From assembly GCA_910587065.1 (NCBI GenBank), contig CAJUMA010000002.1:138547-202546 (forward strand): a DNA stretch of 64,000 bases, read 5' to 3'. The stretch's first letter is position 1. Each line of letters opens with the position of its first letter. The position numbers and the translations under genes are program-made. The notes under the pieces are model-generated. The model made no database searches. It was given only the letters and a program-made list of their open reading frames with translations, and had not been told where the DNA came from. The stretch is from an uncultured Bacilli bacterium (GTDB taxonomy: Bacteria; Bacillota_I; Bacilli_A; RF39; UBA660). This document shows positions 1-8,639 of the stretch, piece after piece.

Positions 1-2
1 TA

Positions 3-1361
3 GATCTTGATATCGCAATAATAGGAGGTGGAATAACAGGTTTATCAGTTGGTTATTTTCTTTTAAACTCATATTATAAAGTTGGACTATTTGAAAAAGA
101 AAAAATAGGTTCTGGAACAACTTCTAAGACAACCGGGAAAATAACTTATATGCAGGAAAATATTTTAAGTAAAATAAAGAAAACTAGAAATATTTCTACC
201 GCCAAAAAATATTATGATTCCCAAAAGTATGCGATAGATTTATTAATAAATATTATAAACAAAAATGAAATTAAGTGTGATATTTTAAAGACTAATGGTT
301 ATTTTTTTACAACAAATAAAAAAGATATTAAAAAAATAAAAGAAGAAGAGAAATTACTCTTAGATTTTAATGAAAAAATAAGGAGAGTGAATAAACTTCC
401 CGATGGATTAAAAATTTATTATGGAATAAGTGGCGAAAATTCTTATCAATTTAATCCCATTAAGTATGTAAATAAACTAAAAACTTTAATAGATTCTAAA
501 ATAGAAATATATGAAAATAGCAAAGTGACCACAATAGAACACGATAAAGAAAAATTCATTTTAACAATTAATAATAAAAGAGTAACTGCTAAATACTTAG
601 TTGTGGCATCACATTATCCATTCTTTTTATTTCCATATCTTATGCCTCTTAAATGCTCTTTAGAAAAATCTTTTATAGGGTGTTATCTAGATAAAAGTAA
701 ACTTAACTTTAATGCAATAAGTACTAAAAATCCATTACTTTCTCTTCGCTATGTTGAAGGGAATAAAAAACGATATAAATTGATACTTACAAACTCTTGT
801 AATTTAAATTTTTGTCAAAATGATTTAAATAATTTTCAAGTTCTACTTAATTATAAACCTAAATATCTTTGGTCTAATATTGATATTATTACAAAAGATT
901 ATATGCCTTATATTGGTGAAATTGAAAAAAATATGTTTATTGCTACAGGATATAATACTTGGGGAATGGCTAATAGCACACTTGCAGGAAAGATAATAAG
1001 TGATTTAATTTTAAAGCACGATAATGAATTTGCTACTCTTTTTTCGCCAAAAAGAGTAAATTTTAAAACTATTATTAAATATCCCTTATATATGATCACA
1101 AATGCGTATGCTTATTTAAATTCTAAAATAATAAAGAAAAATAACATAATTTACAAGAATATTGAAGGAGTTAACGTTGCTATTTATAAAGATGAAGAGG
1201 GGATTAAGCATATTGTAAAAAATAAGTGTCCTCATTTAGGTTGCAGTTTATTATTTAACGAAGTAGAGAAAACTTGGGATTGCCCTTGTCATGCTTCACG
1301 ATTTGATATAGATGGGCATGTTTTAATGGGACCTAGTAACTATGATATAAGTTTTAAATAA
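3..1361 (+). CDS. FAD-dependent oxidoreductase with C-terminal Rieske domain (5' partial)
   Basis: The frame is open from the window edge, so the true start lies upstream. The first visible residues carry a dinucleotide-binding glycine motif (IIGGGITGLS, about 9 residues in) and the following acidic strand end LFEKE, as in DAO-type FAD oxidoreductases. A second FAD contact region is near 900-1000 (YMPYIGEI, then a TGYNTWGM stretch). The C-terminus has a Rieske [2Fe-2S] signature, CPHLGC at about 1230 and CPCHASRFD at about 1282. This is the usual architecture of YhfW-type proteins. The protein stops soon after GPSNYDISFK, a little short of the typical Rieske tail. Substrate and electron partner are unknown. 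It converges with the minus-strand gene at 1396-1575 and shares a terminator with it. Confidence 0.9.
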   Translation, partial: DLDIAIIGGGITGLSVGYFLLNSYYKVGLFEKEKIGSGTTSKTTGKITYMQENILSKIKKTRNISTAKKYYDSQKYAIDLLINIINKNEIKCDILKTNGYFFTTNKKDIKKIKEEEKLLLDFNEKIRRVNKLPDGLKIYYGISGENSYQFNPIKYVNKLKTLIDSKIEIYENSKVTTIEHDKEKFILTINNKRVTAKYLVVASHYPFFLFPYLMPLKCSLEKSFIGCYLDKSKLNFNAISTKNPLLSLRYVEGNKKRYKLILTNSCNLNFCQNDLNNFQVLLNYKPKYLWSNIDIITKDYMPYIGEIEKNMFIATGYNTWGMANSTLAGKIISDLILKHDNEFATLFSPKRVNFKTIIKYPLYMITNAYAYLNSKIIKKNNIIYKNIEGVNVAIYKDEEGIKHIVKNKCPHLGCSLLFNEVEKTWDCPCHASRFDIDGHVLMGPSNYDISFK

Positions 1362-1393
1362 AAAATATCACTTCAAATATGAAGTGATATTTT
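1362..1393. terminator. Bidirectional terminator between converging genes
   Basis: A perfect 14-bp inverted repeat (AAAATATCACTTCA and its complement) with a 4-base loop sits directly after the stop of the oxidoreductase and 2 bases beyond the stop of the convergent small gene. The outer arms supply A and T runs on both strands, so it can end transcription from either side. Confidence 0.85.
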
Positions 1394-1395
1394 CA

Positions 1396-1575
1396 TTAAT
1401 CATTATTGTAACCAGTCCATCCGGCACCAATTATGATGACAAGAAGAATAAATAGAACAATCCATAATGCTGCTCCCCAAGAATATCCACCAGTTGTATA
1501 TCCAGCATATCCTGGAGTAGAGCAACAAGGATTAGTATTCATTCCATAGCTGCCATTATATCCGTAATAGTACAT
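1396..1575 (-). CDS. Small YjcZ-like membrane protein (59 aa), sporulation-associated family
   Basis: This 59-residue protein begins MYYYGYNGSYGMN. It has a Gly/Tyr/Cys-rich N-terminal half (including NPCCSTPGYAGY) and one C-terminal membrane helix (ALWIVLFILLVIIIGAGW) before GYNND. A Gly/Tyr-rich head followed by a short VLFILLVII helix is characteristic of the YjcZ/YjcZ_2 small sporulation proteins of Bacilli. The start is fixed by a strong AGGAGG (minus strand, 1583-1588) 7 bases before ATG 1575. A second ATG 4 bases further upstream is in another frame. The gene is shorter than the usual ORF-calling threshold. Family assignment is by composition and helix pattern, and its role is not known. 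Confidence 0.75.
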   Translation of the reverse strand: MYYYGYNGSYGMNTNPCCSTPGYAGYTTGGYSWGAALWIVLFILLVIIIGAGWTGYNND

Positions 1576-1680
1576 TCATATACCTCCTTTATCTAATATA
1601 TTCTATTAATCATCACTAGTTTTTGACATTATTTTTTTTACTATTTTAAAAAATAATATTAATTATAGAATAAAAAGTGT

Positions 1681-1708
1681 TTGTTAGGAAACAAATGTAT
1701 GCTATAAT
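1681..1708 (+). promoter_or_regulatory. ruvA promoter, extended -10
   Basis: TTGTTA (1681-1686), a 16-bp spacer and TATAAT (1703-1708) with TG one base upstream. Transcription would start near 1715, downstream of the GTG at 1677, which is why the ATG at 1728 is preferred for ruvA. Confidence 0.7.
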
Positions 1709-1727
1709 GGTCTTAGGATGTGATGCT

Positions 1728-2279
1728 ATGTATAATTACATTATTGGAATTATTACACAAATAAATATAAATTCAATCGTTATTGATAATCAAGGAATAG
1801 GATATAACGTATTTGTAGCAAACCCCTATGCTTTTAAAGAAGAAACGGAGTATAAAGTATATGTCTATACTCATCAAACAGAAAGCGAAACTTCATTGTA
1901 TGGTTTTAAATCGTTAGAAGAAAAAGAATTGTTTTTGCGTCTTATTGGTGTTAAAGGATTAGGACCAAAGGTTGCTATGCCAATGTTTGCAACAGGAAGT
2001 GTCTCAGGTATAGTTGATGCAATTGATCGAGAAAATATTATTTATCTAACAAAGTTTCCTAAAGTAGGAGATAAATTAGCAAGACAAATTATACTTGATT
2101 TAAAAGGAAAACTAGCAAATAGTACTAAGGATACCCAAGCGTCAGGAGAATTAGTAGAAGCCCTTGAAAGCTTAGGTTATAAAAAGCCAGATATAAAGAA
2201 AGTTTTACCAAATATAAATCAGAATGATGAAATTGAAATTCAAATAAAAGAAGCACTTAAACTCTTATTAAGAGGGTAA
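1728..2279 (+). CDS. ruvA: Holliday junction branch migration protein RuvA
   Basis: RuvA forms the tetramer that holds a Holliday junction while RuvB drives branch migration. The 183-residue protein starts MYNYIIGIITQI, typical of the RuvA OB fold. It has the helix-hairpin-helix region LIGVKGLGPKVAMPMF around residues 72-90 and ends with a small domain III (about residues 140-183) that binds RuvB. An in-frame GTG at 1677 would lengthen it, but the promoter -10 lies at 1703-1708, inside that extension, so ATG 1728 is chosen. ruvB follows after about 340 bases occupied by a decayed gene, which is an unusual break in the normally tight ruvAB pair. Confidence 0.95.
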   Translation: MYNYIIGIITQININSIVIDNQGIGYNVFVANPYAFKEETEYKVYVYTHQTESETSLYGFKSLEEKELFLRLIGVKGLGPKVAMPMFATGSVSGIVDAIDRENIIYLTKFPKVGDKLARQIILDLKGKLANSTKDTQASGELVEALESLGYKKPDIKKVLPNINQNDEIEIQIKEALKLLLRG

Positions 2280-2280
2280 G

Positions 2281-2621
2281 ATGCGAATCGGAATGCGAAA
2301 AAAAGGGCATAAGATAATAATTTTATCATCACGAGAAAGTTATTATAATGCCACAAAAGCTTATATAGATACGTCTATTTTGTTAAAATGTTTTACCATT
2401 TTATAAGATAGTTTCAAATCTATATAAAAAATTTGCGGCTCGTTTTGAAAATAAAATAGATTTATTTATAAATGATAACATTGATATATATAAAAGTGTT
2501 AATTAATGTCGATATTAAAGTAGTAAATATGAAACATAAAAATAATCATGATTTTGATATCCAATTTGAAAGAGTTTCAGATTGGAAAGAAATTGTGAAT
2601 ATACTTGAGGAGATGAAATAA
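2281..2621 (+). pseudogene. Decayed HAD-like / 5'-nucleotidase-like gene between ruvA and ruvB
   Basis: Translation gives recognisable pieces in different frames. The first, from ATG 2281, reads RKKGHKIIILSSRESYYN then stops near 2405. The second (about 2433-2505) contains KIDLFINDNIDIYKSVN. The third ends DWKEIVNILEEMK at 2621. In order these resemble the later motifs of HAD-superfamily NT5C-like phosphatases: a strand ending in S/T-R, then a D/N-D-N motif, then a W-x-E-I tail. The N-terminal DxD nucleophile part is absent and stops separate the pieces, so this is a remnant. The last piece overlaps the ruvB start codon. Confidence 0.6.
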
Positions 2622-3622
2622 TGGATAGAATTATAACTGGTGAAATTCTTGATGAAGATATAACAGATGATAATATTCGTCCCCAATCTTTAAACGAATA
2701 CGTTGGGCAAAAAGAGGTTAAAGAGAATTTAAGAGTATTTATTGAAGCTGCCAAAATGCGAAATGAGCCTCTTGACCATGTTTTATTATATGGGCCTCCA
2801 GGACTAGGTAAAACAACGCTTGCTCATATTATAGCAAATGAGTTAGGAGCAAATATTAAAACTTCATCAGGACCAGCCATTGAAAAAAGTGGGGACTTAG
2901 CAGCAGTCCTTTCAACTCTTGAGACAGGTGATGTCCTTTTTATTGATGAAATACATCGTATGCCAAAATTTATTGAGGAAATTCTTTATCCTGCTATGGA
3001 AGATTTTGAATTAGACATTGTTGTTGGAACAGATTCATCATCAAGGAGTATAAAAATAGATTTACCTCCATTTACATTAGTCGGAGCTACAACTAGGGCA
3101 GGAAATATATCGGCACCTCTTCGTGATAGATTTGGAATTATAAATAAATTAAATTATTATACTGAAGAAGAATTAATGGGAATTATTAAAAGAACAAGTA
3201 AGGTTTTAGGCATGGAGATTACTGATGGAGCTGCTAAAGAACTTGCTCGAAGAAGTAGAAAAACGCCACGTATTGCCAATCGCCTATTTAAAAGAGTTAG
3301 AGATTTTGCTGCTGTTATTGGTGATGGAATTATAGATGAAGAAATAACAAAAAAAGCTCTTGATAGACTTCATGTTGATAAATACGGGCTTGATCAAATT
3401 GACATTGAATATCTAACAAATTTAATCACGAAATTTAATGGTGGACCTGTTGGTGTCGAAACAATAGCTTCCTCAATTGGTGAAGAAGTCTCAACTTGTG
3501 AAGATATAGTAGAACCTTATCTAATGCAAGAAGGTTTTATTAAGCGAACTCAAAGGGGACGTGTAGCAACTGATAAAGCTTATGAACATTTAAAAATAAC
3601 TAGTCAAGATACATTATTTTAA
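2621..3622 (+). CDS. ruvB: Holliday junction branch migration ATPase RuvB
   Basis: RuvB is the AAA+ hexameric motor that pulls DNA through the RuvA-bound junction. The 333-residue protein has Walker A GPPGLGKTT (about residues 55-63), Walker B FIDEIH (about 107-112), a sensor-1 region LVGATTRAG, the arginine-finger region APLRDRFG, and a C-terminal winged helix ending in RTQRGRVAT. Length and motifs are normal. Shine-Dalgarno GAGGAG sits just upstream, inside the end of the decayed gene. Confidence 0.97.
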   Translation: MDRIITGEILDEDITDDNIRPQSLNEYVGQKEVKENLRVFIEAAKMRNEPLDHVLLYGPPGLGKTTLAHIIANELGANIKTSSGPAIEKSGDLAAVLSTLETGDVLFIDEIHRMPKFIEEILYPAMEDFELDIVVGTDSSSRSIKIDLPPFTLVGATTRAGNISAPLRDRFGIINKLNYYTEEELMGIIKRTSKVLGMEITDGAAKELARRSRKTPRIANRLFKRVRDFAAVIGDGIIDEEITKKALDRLHVDKYGLDQIDIEYLTNLITKFNGGPVGVETIASSIGEEVSTCEDIVEPYLMQEGFIKRTQRGRVATDKAYEHLKITSQDTLF

Positions 3623-3642
3623 AGAATAAAAGGAGTGTTTTA

Positions 3643-4689
3643 ATGAACTTATCTGTTAAATATCTAATTGCAGGAATGGAATTAGCTGAAGATATTGAAA
3701 ATGTTAATTTATTATCTGGCGAAATTTTAGATGATAAATTAATAACTACTTTAAAAGAGAGCAAAGTAGACTATGTCAAGATTAAAACCGACAGTGAGTT
3801 TGATACCATAAATGAATCAATAAGAAATCTAATTAAATCATTTATCGAAGGGGATAATATTGATGAAATGCACGATTTAGCAATATTTATTACCGAATTA
3901 GTAAGTAAAAGTAATGAATTAAGATTCAATTTAGATATTTATTTAAAAGAAGACTACAATCATTTAGTGAATACAATAATTTTATCATCTTTACTAGCCA
4001 AAAAATATAATGAAATAACAGAAAAAGAGTTACAAGTTGATTTAGAAAACACGATATATGCGGCCATTCTACAAGATATAGGAAGAAGAGCAAAAAAAAG
4101 CGAAACACTTTCCTTTTTAAAAGAAAACTATTCTAACGATTTAGTTGAATTTAAAAGGTTGATACCAAATCTTGATTTAGGCATATTTGATAATTATGAC
4201 AGCAAGTATCATCCTCTTTATGGTTATTTTTTTTGTAAATACTATAAAACTAGCGATGATGTTAAAATGGCTGTTTTATTACATCATGAAAAAGAGAGTG
4301 GAGGAAATTCTTTAATTAATACGCCACTTCACGAAAAAGAAAATGAAGCATATGCTAGAATTGCTAGAATTTTAAAATTAACTGATTTGTTTGATATAAT
4401 CATCAGAAATAATGTGATTAATAATCCAACAAATCCTTATACTAACTTAGGTAGACAAATTGATACGATTGTTGCATCTTCCTTTGTAAATGCTCGTTTA
4501 ACTAATATTTTAAAAACTATCGTGCCAATTTATCAGGTTGGAATGAAAGTTTTATTGTCCGATGGAACAATTGGGCTTGTTTCAGAAAATAATGCAAATG
4601 AGTACAATAATCCTACCGTAGTTGATTTGAAAGGAAAAGAAATTGATTTAAAAGAAGAAAATATCATAATTATTAAGCAAGCAAACTAA
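3643..4689 (+). CDS. Degenerate HD-GYP-like domain protein
   Basis: 348 residues. The N-terminus (NLSVKYLIAGMELAEDI...SGEILDDKLI) looks like the beta-rich lead-in found before HD-GYP cyclic-di-GMP phosphodiesterase domains. The core retains a QDIGRR stretch, HPLYGYFF and LLHHEKESGGN, in the order of the HD, H-x-x-G and HHE/GYP motifs. However, the first His of the HD pair is Gln, and the GYP motif is not intact. Metal-dependent activity is therefore doubtful, and it may bind nucleotide or act as a scaffold. The RBS AAAGGAG is well placed. It follows ruvB by 20 bases and probably shares its transcript. A short hairpin overlaps the stop codon. Confidence 0.6.
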   Translation: MNLSVKYLIAGMELAEDIENVNLLSGEILDDKLITTLKESKVDYVKIKTDSEFDTINESIRNLIKSFIEGDNIDEMHDLAIFITELVSKSNELRFNLDIYLKEDYNHLVNTIILSSLLAKKYNEITEKELQVDLENTIYAAILQDIGRRAKKSETLSFLKENYSNDLVEFKRLIPNLDLGIFDNYDSKYHPLYGYFFCKYYKTSDDVKMAVLLHHEKESGGNSLINTPLHEKENEAYARIARILKLTDLFDIIIRNNVINNPTNPYTNLGRQIDTIVASSFVNARLTNILKTIVPIYQVGMKVLLSDGTIGLVSENNANEYNNPTVVDLKGKEIDLKEENIIIIKQAN

Positions 4690-4712
4690 ATACATTATGT
4701 ATTTAGTCTTTT
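4685..4712 (+). terminator. Hairpin terminator overlapping a stop codon
   Basis: ACTAAATACA (4685-4694) pairs perfectly with TGTATTTAGT (4698-4707) across a 3-base loop, followed by CTTTT. The stop codon of the upstream gene lies in the left arm. The stem is AT-rich and the U-tract short, so it may be weak. Confidence 0.55.
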
Positions 4713-4760
4713 AATTTACTCCTTTTTTTAGTATACTAGTATCTAAAGGGATGAGGTAAA

Positions 4761-5789
4761 ATGCATACTGATGAATTTGATTATAATTTACCGGAAGAAT
4801 TAATCGCTCAAACACCACTTGAAAATAGATCATCTTCTAGATTACTTGTACTCCACAAAACAACAGGTGAAGTCGAGCACAAGAAATTTACTGATATCAT
4901 TAATTATTTGAATCCGGGAGATGCCTTAGTAATCAACGACACAAAAGTCATACCAGCTAGATTAATCGGTGAAAAAGAGGACACAAAAGCAGTCATTGAA
5001 TTATTACTTTTAAACAATATAAAAGATAATCTTTGGGAGTGTTTATCAAAACCGCAAAAAAGACTACATGTTGGTTCTATAGTAAGTTTTGGTGGAAATT
5101 TATTAAAGGCCGAAGTAAAAGAAATTTTAAATGATGGTATTACCCATGTAGAATTGATTTATGAAGGAATTTTAATGGAAATACTAGAGCAACTAGGGAC
5201 AATGCCTTTACCACCATATATCCACGAAAAATTAGATAATCAAGATCGTTATCAAACAGTGTATGCTTTAAACTATGGTTCTGCTGCTGCACCAACTGCA
5301 GGCTTACATTTTACAGAAGAATTGCTAGAATCAATCAAAGAAAAAGGAATTTATGTCGTCCATGTAACTCTTCACGTTGGTTTAGGAACATTTAGACCAG
5401 TGCAAGTAGATAATATTCTCGATCATAAAATGCATAAAGAAAGTTATATACTAGGAAGTGTTGACGCTGATACTTTAAATAGGGTACGAAAGAATGGTGG
5501 GAAAATATTTGCTGTAGGAACAACATCAACAAGAGTTCTCGAATCAAATAGAAGCAAATACAAGGAATATACACCAGAAGTAAGCGACACTGAAATATTT
5601 ATATATCCAGGTTACGAATTTAAAGGTATAGATAATTTAATTACTAATTTTCATTTACCCAAAAGTACACTTATTATGTTAGTTTCTGCTTTGGCGGGTA
5701 AAGAAAATATCATGGTTGCTTATAAAGAAGCAATCAAAGAAAAATATCGTTTCTTCTCATTTGGGGATGCGATGCTAATCATAGATTAG
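4761..5789 (+). CDS. queA: tRNA preQ1(34) S-adenosylmethionine ribosyltransferase-isomerase QueA
   Basis: QueA transfers and isomerises the ribosyl group of SAM onto preQ1 at tRNA position 34, giving epoxyqueuosine. The 342-residue protein starts DEFDYNLPEELIAQTPLENR and contains DALVINDTKVIPARL, the AAAPTAGLHFT motif, VTLHVGLGTFRPV and TNFHLPKSTL, all typical of QueA. RBS GAGGTAAA precedes ATG. It is followed by an unknown gene and tgt, which acts one step earlier in the same pathway, so this is a queuosine segment. Confidence 0.97.
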   Translation: MHTDEFDYNLPEELIAQTPLENRSSSRLLVLHKTTGEVEHKKFTDIINYLNPGDALVINDTKVIPARLIGEKEDTKAVIELLLLNNIKDNLWECLSKPQKRLHVGSIVSFGGNLLKAEVKEILNDGITHVELIYEGILMEILEQLGTMPLPPYIHEKLDNQDRYQTVYALNYGSAAAPTAGLHFTEELLESIKEKGIYVVHVTLHVGLGTFRPVQVDNILDHKMHKESYILGSVDADTLNRVRKNGGKIFAVGTTSTRVLESNRSKYKEYTPEVSDTEIFIYPGYEFKGIDNLITNFHLPKSTLIMLVSALAGKENIMVAYKEAIKEKYRFFSFGDAMLIID

Positions 5790-5810
5790 TCTAATCAGGG
5801 AGGGTTTTAG

Positions 5811-6314
5811 ATGAAAAAAAGATGTATTAAAGCTAGAAAGTCCACTAATTCTAAAGAACGTATGAAATATATTAAAGAAAAATATATGAACTCAGAAGGA
5901 AAAGAAATATATATCGAAAGATTTATTGGTAAACAAACAAAATGTGTTTTATCAGATGGATATAAAAATCTTTCACCAATGGTTAATGATATAACATATG
6001 ACCAAGAACATAAAGCCTTTTTAGTAAGAGACGAATATCACGATACTTACGAAAATGGAAATGGCAATCATATTGCAAATGTTTACTTTTACTTAGATTT
6101 TTCAGGTAATCCAATCGGACTTGCTTATACCGACGCCTTCGATGGAATGTTTGATGTTATGACTTCTTATGAAGATTTAGCATTTAAAGATCAGTGGTTC
6201 TTAGGATATGCCTCTTTCAAACGTAACCTAGGCATCCGTTTAGGAAAGAAAATACAAAATCGCCTAACACTTTATAAAGATAGTGCAGAAAAAATGTTAT
6301 CAGTAAAAAAATAA
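5811..6314 (+). CDS. Unknown protein between queA and tgt (167 aa)
   Basis: I do not recognise this protein. It is soluble, with a basic N-terminus (MKKRCIKARKSTNSKER), no signal peptide and no membrane helix. The middle (FLVRDEYHDTYENGNGNHIANVYFYLDFSGNPIGLAYTD) is beta-strand-like and rich in aromatic and acidic residues. The RBS GGGAGGGTTTTAG is strong. Position between two tRNA-modification genes, 21 bases after queA and 23 before tgt, suggests cotranscription but does not prove a tRNA role. Confidence 0.75.
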   Translation: MKKRCIKARKSTNSKERMKYIKEKYMNSEGKEIYIERFIGKQTKCVLSDGYKNLSPMVNDITYDQEHKAFLVRDEYHDTYENGNGNHIANVYFYLDFSGNPIGLAYTDAFDGMFDVMTSYEDLAFKDQWFLGYASFKRNLGIRLGKKIQNRLTLYKDSAEKMLSVKK

Positions 6315-6337
6315 ATAAGAAAGTTGTTGATGAATAA

Positions 6338-7456
6338 ATGGGGAAAATAGAGTATACGCTTATAAAAAGTGAATCACATACCAATGCAAGATTAGGTAAA
6401 TTAAAAACAAATTATGGAGAATTTGATACACCAATGTTTATGCCAGTAGGAACTCAAGCGACTGTTAAAACATTATCGCCAGAGGAACTAAAGGATATTG
6501 GGTCTGGTATAATACTTTCAAATACTTACCATTTATGGTTAAGACCTGGAGAAGATATTGTAGCGCATGCTGGTGGTCTTCATAAATTTATGAATTATTC
6601 AGGACCTATATTAACTGACTCTGGAGGATTTCAAGTTTTTTCACTTGCAAATCCTAAAGATATAAATGAAGAAGGGGTTCATTTTAAGAATCATTTAAAT
6701 GGTGATAACCTATTTTTAACTCCGGAAAAGAGTATTGAAATTCAAAATAAATTAGATAGTGATATTGCCATGAGTTTTGATGAATGTCCGCCAGCTAGTG
6801 CTGATCACGAATATATGAAGAATAGTATTGAAAGAACTTTAAGATGGGCAAAAAGAGGAAAAGATGTACATCAAAATGTGAATCAATCACTTTTTGGCAT
6901 CATTCAAGGTGGAGCTTATCAAGATTTAAGAGAATATTCAGCTAAAGAGACAGTTAAAATGGACTTTGATGGATATAGCATTGGGGGAGTCGCAAACGAT
7001 CACGAATCAAAAGAAGATATGTATAAAGCAATAGAATATTCAATACCATTTATACCTGAGAATAAAACTAGATATTTAATGGGAGTAGGGGAGCCTATAG
7101 ATATTATTGAAGGAGTTATAAGAGGGATTGATATATTTGATTGTGTATTACCTACAAGGTTGGCAAGACATGGACATGCTTTTACGAAATATGGGAAAAT
7201 TAATTTAAAGAATCAAAAGTATAAAGAAGACTTTACTCCAATAGATGAAAATTGCGATTGTTATGCTTGTAAAAATTACACAAAGGCTTATATAAAACAC
7301 CTAATAAATGCTGATGAGACATTTGGAGCAAGGTTATTATCTATTCACAATATACGTTTTTTAATAAAATTAACCGAAGATTTAAGACAAGCAATAAAAG
7401 ACGATAAAATTATCGAATTTAAAGATGAGTTTGTAAAGGACTATTATGAAGAGTAA
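6338..7456 (+). CDS. tgt: tRNA-guanine transglycosylase
   Basis: Tgt exchanges guanine 34 for preQ1 in GUN-anticodon tRNAs. The 372-residue protein has the substrate loop TDSGGFQVFSL with the active-site Asp, the FDECPP motif, the IIQGG motif, GGVANDHESKEDM, and the nucleophile region IFDCVLPTR. A zinc site is built from CDCYAC plus the histidine of LLSIHN. Length is normal. The RBS is weak. It overlaps the following pilin-like gene by 11 bases. Confidence 0.97.
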   Translation: MGKIEYTLIKSESHTNARLGKLKTNYGEFDTPMFMPVGTQATVKTLSPEELKDIGSGIILSNTYHLWLRPGEDIVAHAGGLHKFMNYSGPILTDSGGFQVFSLANPKDINEEGVHFKNHLNGDNLFLTPEKSIEIQNKLDSDIAMSFDECPPASADHEYMKNSIERTLRWAKRGKDVHQNVNQSLFGIIQGGAYQDLREYSAKETVKMDFDGYSIGGVANDHESKEDMYKAIEYSIPFIPENKTRYLMGVGEPIDIIEGVIRGIDIFDCVLPTRLARHGHAFTKYGKINLKNQKYKEDFTPIDENCDCYACKNYTKAYIKHLINADETFGARLLSIHNIRFLIKLTEDLRQAIKDDKIIEFKDEFVKDYYEE

Positions 7457-7772
7457 AAGAATAAGTAATTTCACACTAATTTCAATGGCAATAATAACAG
7501 CAATTTTAATAGTAATTATTGCAACTATTATAAAAATAAGAGTTAATCAAAATGAAAAGCTCCTATATGCAATGGAAAGTAAAATAGGGTATTATGCCAA
7601 AAGATGTTATTTAGAAAATAATTGTCAAGATGAAATAACCCTAAAAGATTTATATGAAAAAAAATATTTAACAGAAATAGTAAATCCAGTAACTAAAGAA
7701 ATATTGGATGAAAATATTAAAATAAAATATTTTAACAATCAAATTATAATTAATTGGGAAGATCAAAGTTAA
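7446..7772 (+). CDS. Pilin-like small membrane protein
   Basis: 108 residues with a short basic leader (MKSKRISN), then FTLISMAIITAILIVIIATIIKI, a helix like that of type IV pilins and pseudopilins, then a charged extracellular part. The region CYLENNCQDEITLKDLYEKKY and the end (VNPVTKEILDENIKIKYFN, then a short strand) resemble minor pseudopilins of Gram-positive bacteria. The canonical prepilin site G/FTLIE is altered to N/FTLIS, so the conserved Glu at mature position 5 is missing. Two cysteines could form a disulphide. No other pilus genes are in the window. It overlaps tgt and is probably translated with it. Confidence 0.6.
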   Translation: MKSKRISNFTLISMAIITAILIVIIATIIKIRVNQNEKLLYAMESKIGYYAKRCYLENNCQDEITLKDLYEKKYLTEIVNPVTKEILDENIKIKYFNNQIIINWEDQS

Positions 7773-7989
7773 ATTATACGTAGCTTAGCTTTGTTTTTTC
7801 TTTTATAAAGAAGCGGTTGCTCTGTTAGTGATTCCTTATTTAAAAACTATTAATTTTAGTAAGCTTTTAGAATATAATAAATCGCAGATGAGAGAGACTC
7901 TATGGAAAATAGAAATTATAAAGTAAGCACGAGATAACATTTATGTTGGGGAAGTTGTAAGAACTGATAGGATTTATCGTTAAAAGATA

Positions 7990-8587
7990 CTAATTTTTTC
8001 CGTACTAAACCGAGAGAATTAAGCTCAGAAGCTTATTTTATTTATAGAAGCACGTTGTTTGTTCTCAATGAAGAAAAAGAGTCAAATGATTTATTGTATA
8101 GAAGTCCTAGTTATCCTATACTTAATATTACAGATGATGATATTTGTTTAAATCTTGGAGAAAAAAGTATAGTCATAAAAGATGCAACTAATTTAGCAGA
8201 ATTACTTGAATAATTTTGGGTACGATAAGATTTTAACATTTGAAGATATAATGAGAATAAGAAAGACTTTCCTTACAGGAATATTTGCTGAAGTTAATTG
8301 TGAATTATTTGGTTGGAAAGAAGATAAACTAGAAGACTATAGATATTTTGATAAATTGGTATTGAAATTACAGATCCTAAAAAATTAAAAAGAAGAATAG
8401 CAGCTGAAAGACGTTCTCAATTAGCAGGGCATAGATCATTTTCAGGTATTTCTGAAAGTATTTTATCTAGAGAGTATTTTGATGTTTTAGATGACAGGGG
8501 GATAATGATTTAGTGGATGCTATTTTATGGCATGAGAGAATGAATGCTTTTGCACCGCATAAACAAGAGGGACCTATTAAAAATTAA
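7990..8587 (+). pseudogene. Decayed protein-coding region, family not recognised
   Basis: Several consecutive stretches read like protein but in shifting frames. One ends with LNEEKESNDLLYRSPSYP and INDATNLAELLE-like text at about 8212. The next, 8206-8388, contains TFEDIMRIRKTFLTGIFAEV. Then follows ITDPKKLKRRIAAERRSQLA (about 8364-8500), and finally DLVDAILWHERMNAFAPHKQ up to TAA 8587. Together this looks like one gene of about 200 codons broken by at least three frameshifts or stops. The stretch 7773-7989 before it shows only AT-rich sequence with no clear frame. I could not assign a family. Confidence 0.5.
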
Positions 8588-8610
8588 CAAGACTTTAAAA
8601 ATAATTATAA

Positions 8611-8639
8611 ACAAAAAAATGTCTAGCGGTAGCTAGGCA
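8611..8639 (-). terminator. Terminator of the minus-strand gene
   Basis: On the minus strand an 8-bp stem (TGCCTAGC/GCTAGACA, one G-U pair, loop TACC) is followed by ATTTTTTT. The stop codon of the gene at 8623 lies in the stem. Confidence 0.75.
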
